From positions 34,647,874-34,711,873 of the forward strand of contig NC_087157.1 in the NCBI RefSeq assembly GCF_035594125.1: a DNA stretch of 64,000 bases. The letters are read 5' to 3'. This DNA comes from Scylla paramamosain. Lineage: Eukaryota; Arthropoda; Malacostraca; Decapoda; Portunidae. Made by a program: the position numbers and the translations under genes. Numbering within the stretch: the first letter of the stretch is position 1; each line of letters opens with the position of its first letter. The notes under the pieces were generated by a model. The model did no database searches, had not been told where the DNA came from, and was given only the letters and a program-made list of their open reading frames with translations. This document shows, in pieces, positions 37,430 to 49,080 of this stretch.

Positions 37430-37615
37430 TAAGAACCGTTTGAGATGCAGCAGAGATCACTAACCTGCCAGCAATTGAATAAGAAGTGTGTGAGATGCAG
37501 CAGAGATCACTAACCTGCCAGCAATTGAATAAGAAGTGTGTGAGATGCAGCAGAAATCACTAATCTGCCATGACATGAATAAGAAGTGTGTGAGATGCAA
37601 AAGAGAGCACTAACC
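37430..37615. repeat. ~58-bp tandem repeat containing a splice donor (also at 61650-61830)
   Basis: Four units of the AATAAGAAGTGTGTGAGATG type, each ending CACTAACCTGC, which on the minus strand is a splice donor (GCAGGTTAGTG). The true exon end (37615) is the donor of the last unit. The donor appears to have been amplified with the intron start. Confidence 0.8.
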
Positions 37616-38783
37616 TGCAGAGTGGTTTTGCTTCATTTCCTCTCATTCATGATGGAGGCTGGCAAGGTCTAACTCGCGTTCTCGAGCTTGTTGCTTCATC
37701 ACTCCTCGCTGCAACTGGTAGATGGTGATGTAGTCACCTGAAGAAGGATAAAATTCTTCATTAAAAGACCAAGGAAATGGCATACAGTAAACAGTAAACA
37801 CTTCCTCCACTTCACTTTTACAGATGATTCAAATGAGCAAAAAACATGCACACACCGATGGACTCTGTCTCCTCATGCACTACAGCATGCTCAAGCTGCT
37901 ACTTCCTGTCACTCAGCTCAGCCACCTCCTTCATGCTGCAAGTTAACCTGCTCTCCAGGACCCTGTGAGCCTCCTGCAGTTGTTGCAGCTTCTGTTAAAG
38001 CTCAGTTCCTCCCAATCCTGTTGTTTCTCCTGATAAAACAATAAGTTTGTTTCTCTCAACTTTTCTTAATACAGCCTCAATAAACAAATCCAATAACAAT
38101 GCTTTTATTTTGTTATTAATTCAAAAAATTGAGCAACAGTGAGGAAAAATTATTTGCTTTATTATTAGAGAATATAAACTTTCTTACCTTTTGGTTCAGT
38201 TATGACATCTTCAGACAACTTTTCATGAGCAAGAGATTCTCCCAGCAGTTTGTTATACTTATCCCTCTCACAGTCTAGCTGAACCTGAAGACTGCTGCAC
38301 TCACTCTCCAACCTGCTAACCTCAGATGTCAGTGTAGCCACTTGACCCAGCAATTTCCCCTTGGTATCTGTACCTGGAGGTGAAAAATTGATGCAACAGA
38401 GGGCCAGCCAAGAATGACCAATGGAAGTAATTAGACGTAATGTAAGAAGTGGGTATAAGACTAAGGGAAATAGAAGGGCAATGGAGAGAGGGTTAGATGC
38501 ACCAGAAATGTCTGTGGAGCCAGGAAAAATTTTAACTTGTAACAGAGATAACTAAGAGCAACTGTGAATGAATAAATGTGATGTGGCCTCCACCCATGAC
38601 TGGGAAAATGCAAAAGCAGCACCTCAGACACCAGGACCATGATGACTGGCAGCTCCCAAAATTAGCTGCTGGCTTTTGTACTCCTAGTCACCACAGGAGG
38701 CTCATCCACAGCTAATCCTATCAGCTGATCATCTTGGGTGAAGTAATTGTTTATCAGTCTGGCTGTTGAGTCCTGATGCAGAG

Positions 38784-38784
<1 letters not shown>

Positions 38785-38851
<67 letters not shown>
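38785..38851. repeat. (GT)n microsatellite in copy A
   Basis: About 67 bp. The matching tract in copy B (63001-63109) is about 109 bp. Confidence 0.95.
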
Positions 38852-39794
38852 ACTTTGGAAATCCTCCCTCCAAGGAGAATGTCAGTTTGATATACAAATA
38901 TATATTCATGTGGATGGTAGCTCACATTTAGCTTCTGAGTTCTCACATGAAGACGTGCCATCCTTGTCTTTTTCCTCTGAGGGAGTGACTTTATACTCTG
39001 TGATAAGTGCATGCAGCTCACTATTCTGTCTTGTGATGTTTTTTATTTCTATCTGTGAAAGACACAAGAAGGCAGTAAGTTAACTTGTTTAACATGCCAC
39101 ATCATTTTATATATATTATGCCAAGTTTAAACAGGAAAGCCTCACCAGAAGCATCAACTAAAGACCAAAGTGATTAACAAATCTTTCACTTTACCACCCT
39201 TAATGACAAAAGCTGCTGATGTAGCATCCCATCCATATCCTGCATTTTTACACCTTCATGATTCCAACACTGCATCATTTGTTCATGTCTTAAAGACACG
39301 GTCATGACAGAGTAGTCCTCACACTCCTGTCAGTGCTCTTCTGCATACACTTGAGCCTTGCACACTCCAAGCATTCCTTCCACTCATCCTTCCACATCTA
39401 AAGCACCATAGTACTCTCCACCCATTTTTAAGGAAACTGTCTCCATGCATAAACAAACACACAACCTCACGTACTCCATGTATTGTTTTCAGTAATGATT
39501 AATCTTACAAAGTAAACCAAACTAATATACAAAGACACTTGTGGTACCTTTGAAAGTTTGAGCTTATCTTCTAGTTGTTTAATCAGCTCTGTCAACGTGA
39601 TATTTTCTTGAGCAAGGTGGTCGTGGCTCAGGCCATTCTCTTCAAAGTGGCTGTGGTTGTGGACCGTCACCAGCTGACCACTAAGGGACTCTGTCTTCTC
39701 CCACAACACAGTGATCTCGCGCTCTTTCTGCAACGCCTTTTGCCTGGTGAACAGCGTGGCAAGTGCACATACATTAGAACAGTATGTGACCAAT

Positions 39795-39935
39795 GACGTC
39801 TCCATTCTACATTGCCATGACAAGAATACAGGGCTTTACTGAACATAAACCAAGGACGCCTCCATTCTACATTGCCATGACAAGAATACGGGGCTTTACT
39901 GAACATAAACCAAGGACGCCTCCATTCTACATTGC
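39795..39935. repeat. 60-bp minisatellite, copy A
   Basis: Two full and one partial unit (TCCATTCTACATTGCCATGA, CAAGAATACAGGGCTTTACT, GAACATAAACCAAGGACGCC). It lies between the acidic exon and the next golgin exon. Confidence 0.92.
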
Positions 39936-40334
39936 CTTCCTTCTTATCTTTCTCCTTTCCTTCTCCATCTTCCTCCTCCTCCTCCTCCTCCTCCTCCTCT
40001 CCTTCCTCTTTCTTTCCACCTTCCTCCTCCTCTTGTGACTCTTCACTCTCTTCCTCCTCGTCCTCCTCCTCCCCTGTGCTTCCCTCCTCTGAAAGAAAAG
40101 ACTTGTTTAAAAAGCAAGCAAATATAGTAGTAATAGTAAAAAAAAAGTCAAGTAAATGAAAGTTTATACACATATGAAATTAGTGAAAATTTGACACCAA
40201 ACATTCTCTATCTGTAACATTACATCAGAATGACGAGAACACAAGATATGAAAAGTGAAAGGGAATGATGTATATAACAAAGAAAAACACTGTATAATGA
40301 CATATGACAGGAAAATAATCTTGTATACTTGAGT

Positions 40335-40660
40335 CCCTTAAATACTTGCTTCCTTGTATATTAACTCCCAAAATGCTCATTCCTTGTACTCTCATTTTCA
40401 AAACACCTCTTCCTTATATATTGTCACTCAAACACTCCTTTCTTGTACACTTATTCCCAAATCATTCCTGTCTTCCTGTATTCTCATTCTCCAAACACTC
40501 CTGCCTCTGCACACCCAGTTCCTCAAAACATTTCTTCATTGTTTACTCATTCCCCAAACACACCAACTTTCTTGTATACTTAGCTCTCAAAAGATGCATT
40601 TTTAAACATCCATAACTCCTTTTATTTTCATTCCCCAAACACTCCTGGCTGTGCACACTC
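40335..40660. repeat. Imperfect ~40-bp tandem repeat
   Basis: About eight diverged units with CTCATTCCCCAAACACTCCT and TTCTTGTATACTTA. It lies between the golgin segment and the receptor exons, with no gene otherwise visible in 40170-40887. Confidence 0.7.
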
Positions 40661-40887
40661 CAGCACGTTAACACCACACACACATTCACACTCTTAATAT
40701 CATCTGTCAGCCCCTAGTGGAAAGGGACAATCTTGTGGCCCACCATACTACACCTCAGGAGGTCAGACACAGCATTCAGTTAACAAAAAATCACATTAAC
40801 ACCCACTCCCCACAGAACATAGTAACACAAAATCAGATTAACACTCACCCCAACGTCACATTCACAAGACAAGTTCTCATCCCACAG

Positions 40888-41934
40888 CCGTAAACTGTTT
40901 GCGGCCACCTACGAGGACCTTGCCAAGAAGATGCTTGCCTACACAACCCCAACGGACACAGCTCTGTACCGGCGCATCCCGGCTAACACGACAGGCCTCG
41001 CCAGCATCCTCTTCTTCATCGAGCGACTCCAGAGGTGCTACATACCCACGGGGGAGAAGCCTGTTAGCATGGGAGTTGCTGCTGGCTGGTACATGTTGTC
41101 AGCGCTCCTACAACAAGGTGAGGACCTGTTGAGGTGTAAGACTGGTCAGTTCAAGTGTTGGAGCATTTAGTGTTTGGTAAGACGGCTGGTACATGTTGCC
41201 AGCCCTCCTACAGCAGGGTGAGGACCTGTTGGGGTATGAGACTAAGTTGAATGCAAGGGTAGTGGTGTTTAATGTTTGATAAGATGGGAATACAGAAAGA
41301 CAGTTATTAAAGGATAGATTTAAAACTGGGAAACTTTACATGATACCTGGTGTATTTTCATAATTGAGCTGATATTAACTTGAATTAGTTCTGGCATGAG
41401 CAATATAAGCAAATGGTGTTAATATGACTGATATGGATATCAAGTAATGTATTCAATTTTATCAGTAGTTCTCTTCATATGATGATATCAACAGTTTTCT
41501 TAGTAAGATATGAGATATAAATCTTTTAGAAATGATGAGAAAAACTCTTAAATTGCATTTTCATCTCTGAAACATTTTAAAATGGTCTTTTCTACATTTT
41601 TAAATTTAAAAAGATGTGTTACTTTCAAAGATTTTAAATTGCCTTTGCATCATCCTCCATGTCTTAAAATTGCCTTTTCATGGCATCTTTCCCTCCTCCT
41701 CTTCCTCCTGCAGGCTCCAACACCTACCCAATCAGCACTGCAGCACGGGTAATCTACTGGGTTGGCTACAGTGTGTCCCTCATTGTGTACACATCATACT
41801 CTGCCACACTGGTCTCACATCTTGCTGTGGAGCAGCCTGCACCTCTGCCATTCAGCAACCTGCGGGACCTGTCTAGGCAGTCAGGCTGGGATGCTGGATG
41901 CAACAACAATGACCTCTTCCAAGTGACAGCCTCG
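40888..41934 (+). CDS. Ionotropic receptor-like ligand-gated cation channel, two exons
   Basis: Chemosensory variant of the ionotropic glutamate receptor family, acting in the plasma membrane of sensory neurons. Exons 40888-41117 and 41714-41934 join in phase (LLQQG/SNTYPIS). The second shows IYWVGYSVSLIVYTSYSATL followed by VSHLAVEQPAPLPFSNLRDL, which fits the pore exit, third membrane segment (SYSATL in place of SYTANL) and the start of the second ligand-binding lobe. The first ends in GWYMLSALLQQG, the usual pore-loop signature. Its earlier part (residues 1-60) is not a convincing match to me. No stop or frameshift is seen. Upstream and downstream exons were not found, so the gene is partial. 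Confidence 0.55.
41088..41285 (+). repeat. Tandem duplication of an exon end and splice donor
   Basis: The last ~30 bases of the receptor exon and the first ~65 of the intron (41088-41185) are repeated at 41187-41285 (GCTGGTACATGTTG, CAGCGTGAGGACCTGTTG-like, GAGACT). The second copy keeps CAGGGTGAGG, a usable donor. Confidence 0.75.
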
Positions 41935-41987
41935 GTGGGTCCTTGGCTTCTTGCTGTGTGAACTGATATACCATCCAGTGGTTGAGA

Positions 41988-42229
<242 letters not shown>

Positions 42230-42694
42230 TTGTTCAGTGCCAGATTTAGGAGTCCACAAAAAGACCAGCTGCCCAGGAGCCTCCACAATCTGGGGTCTCC
42301 ACAATCTGAGGAGTCTCCCACATAAATATTCTGTAAGTGAAAGAAACTTAAATTAATCAAACACTAGTTTTCTATGAACTAAATATTTTTTTTATTACTA
42401 TCAAAATAACCACTTGTTTCATTTACACTAAATAAATATGTTCCTTTCACTATAATATATTATATGTATTAAAAACTGCATGGAATACAGATACAAAAAT
42501 ATTAATATAAATATTTCAGGTAGATGGCCTCCACACTCAGGCTGCTCACAGGCCTCCACAGACACAAATCCAGCCCTTGATTTGTAAATTAATTATTTTA
42601 TTTAATTATTTATTTTTTCTTTGTAAGAGGAGCACTGCCTTAGGGAGGGAGAGGGAGAAAGAGAATAATAAAAAAATAAAAAATAAAAAAAACC

Positions 42695-42767
42695 GATGCC
42701 ATTTCTTTAAGAAATGGCATCTGTAATAATAATCTGTTATATGCCATAATAAATTATGGCATATAAC
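42695..42767. repeat. Two adjacent perfect palindromes
   Basis: 42695-42721 has 13-base arms (GATGCCATTTCTT and complement) around one base. 42736-42767 has 15-base arms (GTTATATGCCATAAT and complement) around AA. ATGCCAT is shared by both, and GTTATATGCCAT recurs near 42774. Confidence 0.85.
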
Positions 42768-42875
42768 ATAAAATGTTATATGCCATTTGATAACAGTTTT
42801 CTATAGATCTAAGTGTAACTCAGTAAGTTTGTAACACAATCTCCCTTTCCTAAATCCAAATTGCTTTATTATCAC

Positions 42876-43300
42876 TGGGAGAGGCTGGGATGGACTGGGA
42901 GAGGCTGGAATGCACTGAGAGAGGCTGGGATGGACTGGGAGAAGCTAGGATGCACTGGGAGAGGCTGGGATGGACTGGGAGAGGCTGGAATGCACTGAGA
43001 GAGGCTGGGATGGACTGGGAGAGGCTGAAATGCACTGGGAGAGGCTGGGATGGACTGGGAGAGGCTGGGATGGACTGGGAGAGTCTAGGATGCACTGGGA
43101 GAGGCTGGGATGGACTGGGAGAGGCTGGGATGGACTGGGAGAGGCTGGAATGCACTGAGAGAGGCTGGGATGGACTGGGAGAGGCTGGGATGGACTGGGA
43201 GAGGCTGGAATGCACTGAGAGAGGCTGGGATGGACTGGGAGAGGCTAGGATACACTGGGAGAGGCTGGGATGAAAAGGCTGGGGCTGGGGCTGAGGCTGG
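42876..43300. repeat. 20-bp minisatellite (GAGAGGCTGGGATGGACTGG)
   Basis: About 21 units, many alternating between a GGGATGGACTGG form and a GGAATGCACTGA form, which gives a 40-bp dimer. It fuses directly onto LINE copy 4, so the endonuclease frame runs on as Pro-Ser-Gln-rich nonsense. Confidence 0.93.
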
Positions 43301-43301
43301 G

Positions 43302-44240
43302 GGAAAAGGTCAAGAATGTTGGGTGTATCTCCAAGACAGTCAGGAATACGAGTAGGGTGTTGCACCAATTGCTCTAGGTCATGGAGGATAGCAAAGTTGT
43401 AGGCTAGTTCACCAGGATGGTCAGTGAAGGGAGAGGAAAGCCAAAGCTGGTGGTGAACATTGAAGTCTCCAAGAATGGAGATCTCTGCAAAAGGGAAGAG
43501 GGTCAGAATGTGCTCCACTTTGGAAGTTAAGTAGTTAAAGAATTTCTTATAATCAGAGGAGTTAGGTGAGAGGTATACAGCACAGATAAATTTAGTATGA
43601 GAGTGACTCTGTAGTCGTAGCCAGATGGTGGAAAACTCAGAAGATTCAAGAGCGTGGGCACGAGAGCAGGTTAAATCATTGCGCACATAAATGCAGCATC
43701 CAGCTTTGGACTGAAAATGAGGATAGAGAAAGTAAGAGGGAACAGAAAAGGAGCTACTGTCAGTTGCCTCAGACACCTGAGTTTCAGTGAGGAAAAGAAG
43801 ATGAGGTTTAGAAGAGGAGAGGTGGTGTTCTACAGATTGAAAATTAGATCTTTGACTGCGAATGTTGCAGAAGTTAATGAAGAAAAAGTTGAGGGGGGTG
43901 TCAAGACACTTAGGGTCTTTGACAGAAAGGCAGTCTGACCTGTGGACATTTATGGTCCCCTCCCCAGATGGGGACTACGAGACTGGTGTAGGAGTCGCCA
44001 CGATGATTTTAAAATTTTTGAGTGAAGGGTGTGTGTGTTATTAGGTGCTTGTAGTTTTGTGTGGAGGAAGAGAGTTGTCTTTAGAGGGCAGGCTATGACT
44101 GCCCCCTTGTGTTGTGAGACACAAAGGGAAACGTTCAGCGAGGTCACAGCTGGGTTTAATGATAAGTTCACAGCACCCCCTGAACAGTGCTTTAGACCTC
44201 ACTGGTAGTAATTATCATTTAGGCAGATGTCTACTGCCTC

Positions 44241-44243
<3 letters not shown>
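43302..44243 (-). mobile_element. LINE copy 4, 5' portion with endonuclease
   Basis: Leader and endonuclease half of the same family, on the minus strand. The 5' end at 44243 is the same base of the element as in copy 2 (10662), and the DNA beyond is (AT)n. The endonuclease keeps GDFNVHH and LFLTETQ-type motifs; the frame is broken before codon MSEATDSS. The 3' side ends at the 20-bp minisatellite, so reverse transcriptase and 3' UTR are missing. Confidence 0.88.

Positions 44244-44316
<73 letters not shown>
44244..44316. repeat. (AT)n microsatellite
   Basis: About 73 bp, abutting the 5' end of LINE copy 4. Confidence 0.95.
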
Positions 44317-44318
<2 letters not shown>

Positions 44319-44704
44319 CAGCCAACATTGGATAATGGGAGGCATGTGGGTGTTTTGTGGGCTACTTTATGGGTCCCATGTGGGCTACCCACATTACTGT
44401 AAAACACAGGTTGTTCTTGGAGATTTAAACTTTTTGCATTTATAAATATTCATTCACATGACAGTAAAGATTCATTTTACTAACATGCCAGTTTCTCTTA
44501 AACCAAGCAATTTACGTGTAATCTTATCTTACAAATGGCTTGAGGCATTCTCTAACCCTCTTGGAAAGTTGACAGATATAAGTAATACTGCTAATTTTCA
44601 TTGAAATATTAAAAGAAAATTAAATAAATAAATAAATAAATAAAATAAATAAATAAATAAATAAATAAAAATCTTTTGGTTCAGTGATGTTCCTCATTTT
44701 TTGG

Positions 44705-44990
44705 TCCAAGGTTCTAACCATACCTAAACTAACTTAACAACACCAAAACTAACCTAACCATACCTGCTGTAACCTAACCATACCTAAAACTAACTTGACC
44801 ACACCAAAACTAACCTAACCATACCTGCTGTAATCTAAACCATACCTAAACTAACTTAACCACATCCAAACCTAACTACACCCAAACTAACCTAACTGTA
44901 CTTGCTGTAACCTAACCATACCCAAAACTAACCTAACTACACCCAACCATATCAAACCTAACCTAACCATACCTAAACTCAAGGCAAGGT
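44705..44990 (-). repeat. Degenerate CCTAA-type array
   Basis: Repeated AACCTAACCATACC, AAACTAACTTAACCAC and CTGCTGTAACCTAACC modules in imperfect ~35-45-bp units. It is a C-rich mirror of the TTAGG-derived array at 26560. An (AAAT)n run lies just before it (44621-44669). No gene seen from 44317 to 45740. Confidence 0.75.
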
Positions 44991-45743
44991 ATGGCGTGTC
45001 TAGCCAGTGGTAGCCATAATTATTTCCTATTTTCATCAATAAGAAAAGGCATTGAATTCAATTTAAAAAAAAACGTTTCAATTATTGTTAAAGGTTTGTA
45101 GAAAAGAATATATCAAGAGCTAGTGTTATTTCATAAGATAGGTAATGAAATACTGGCACATTAATAAAAGTGATATCAAGCCTCAATATACTGACATACG
45201 GTAATAACAGTGTAGTACCATCACAATCACCAGCACCACCACCTTACCATTTATATCACTAGACAACCACCTCTACAACCGTACGTAATGTACTTTCCAC
45301 ATATAATGCATACCTTTGGGCAAATTGGTTGTCAGCGGAGCATTGAATGAATGCCTCTTGGCACTTGCTGGGAGACTGGATGCCTTGGTAATCTGCAGGG
45401 ATCACCACTTTTTTTTTTTAACACAGGCTAACTTCTTACTTTACACGTTATGGAAGGCATCAAGTATGGCTTCAAGCATTTTAAAGTATTCACAACATTG
45501 TCGAGTGCAATTTAAGATACCTTACTTCTGAACTGGTGTGAACCGCCAACGTACTGTTTACAGCACCCGCTGGGTTAAAACGTATGTTCACTTTTTAAAT
45601 CTCTGAATTAAAGTATATTGCATTTTTCAAGTTCAAAAAATTAAAAAATATTATTGCATGAAAATAATGCACTTTTTCTTTCTCTTTCCACAAGTTACCC
45701 TCCAACAGATTATTAAAGGTAGGTGGAAATTTTTATTTAGAGC

Positions 45744-46519
45744 ATGATGAAAACCCAGCCGTTAGCAGGAAGGCGGCACAACCAACGTCAGCGGCGCACC
45801 TACAGAGTGAGAAGAGATATTTTCGCTGAGTACGACGATGCTGAGTTACTGAGAAAGATTCAGATTGGACCGTGCTGGTATTGTTGCAGTGACTGATATA
45901 GTGAGAGACAAGCTGCAAAGTAAAACTGAAAGAAATAGAGCCTTGACCCCTGAGATGGTGGCCATCACATTACGATATTTAGCCACAGGAAAAATGCATC
46001 AGTGCAGTTGTGATGATTTTGGAACAACGCAGCCCACTATCAGCCGTGCAATATCACAGACAAATTGATGCACTGGCTGACCCCAGAAGTTAATCTGCCA
46101 GTTCGTGGCTTCTCCCTCACACCCAGCGTGAAGTGCAGCAAAAACAGGCAGAGTTCATGCAAGTAACTCAGTTTCCCGGTGTTGTGGGAGTGATTGATGG
46201 CACTCATATAAGAATTGTGTCTCCTCATGTCGATGAACATGTATATGTGAACAGGAAACGCTATCACAGCATAAATGTGCAAGTAGTATTTGATGCTCAC
46301 TATAAGATTCTTGACATTGTGGCAAGGTGGCCTGGCTCAGTCAACGATGCAAGAATACTAGGATAAGTCAGCACTCAAACTGATTGTTTTGAGGAACAAC
46401 ATGTACCTGGCAGGATGGCTACCCTTCGCCGGGGGACAGTGGCTATCCCTGTAGAGCAGGTGGCGCTCCTCACTCCTTACCTTCGCCCTCAAACTGTTGC
46501 ACAAGCTAATTATAACAGG
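45744..46519 (+). pseudogene. HARBI1-like (PIF/Harbinger) transposase relic
   Basis: Intronless but broken. It starts MMKTQPLAGRR, shifts frame near 45860 into RAGIVAVTDIVRDKL, then reads ALTPEMVAITLRYLATGKMH, TQPTISRAIS, FPGVVGVIDGTHIRI and DIVARWPGSVNDARIL. IDGTH and SVND supply the first two acidic catalytic residues of the DDE nuclease. After 46366 it continues in other frames (GDSGYPC, LRPQTVAQANYNR) and stops at 46519 before the expected catalytic glutamate. At least three frameshifts. No terminal inverted repeats identified. Confidence 0.82.
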
Positions 46520-46725
46520 TGGGTTTATTTGTAAATAGTGTTCTGTTAGGTTTAGATATGCTTTGAAGACGAATCTAGTAGCTTTCTCCCCAGGGCCGCC
46601 CTCCCAGCGTGGTGCCCGCAGCCCCTACAAGAACCGGTCCCTGCCCCCCTTTGGGCACGCTCCATCCTCCCAAGGCTAAGTCCCCGGGGCGTGGCCGCCC
46701 AAACTAACCCCCCTCCTCCCAACAG

Positions 46726-48802
<2,077 letters not shown>

Positions 48803-49080
48803 GTAAGTAGTAGTAGTAATGCATCATTTTTAAACTTTCCGAGATAATCTTATTTCAACAGGTAGAGATGAAAAAGTCCTCTAACTGACAAAAAAAAAAC
48901 ATTATCTATTTATTTTGTTATGTAGGCCAGCCAGCCGTGGGGGGGACAAAACTTCAATAAAAGAGACTCTCTGAGGTGTGGCTCCCCAAAATAGAATTGC
49001 AAATGGTAGCCAGAATTTACATGAATACTGGAGGGTGCTGTCAGGCCAAACCAGCTCCCCATCTGTGCCTATGCAGTGTC

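Larger units (their letters stand above)
36969..40088 (-). pseudogene. GOLGA2: GOLGA2 (GM130)-like golgin, copy A, broken and lacking the last exon
   Basis: cis-Golgi coiled-coil tether. Minus-strand exons in coding order: about 40088-39950 (acidic, EEDEEEESEESQEEEEGG, as in the human mid-region), 39743-39548 (KALQKEREITVLWEKTESLS), 39052-38926 (NITRQNSELHALITEYKV), 38373-38188 (LLGQVATLTSEVSRLESECS), 38030-37856 (LQEAHRVLESRLTCSMKEV), 37737-37615 (GDYITIYQLQRGVMKQQARE) and 37046-36969 (DLISKLVQEKEADHDLQQLE). ETESIG/DYITIYQ strongly matches the conserved golgin block. Breaks: a frameshift and a TAG in exon 38030-37856, a TGA in exon 37737-37615, and a phase mismatch into the next exon. The last exon is cut off at about 36969. 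Confidence 0.7.

Noticed and set aside
42876..43300. CRISPR-like array
   Set aside because: Eukaryotic tandem minisatellite of 20-bp units without spacers.
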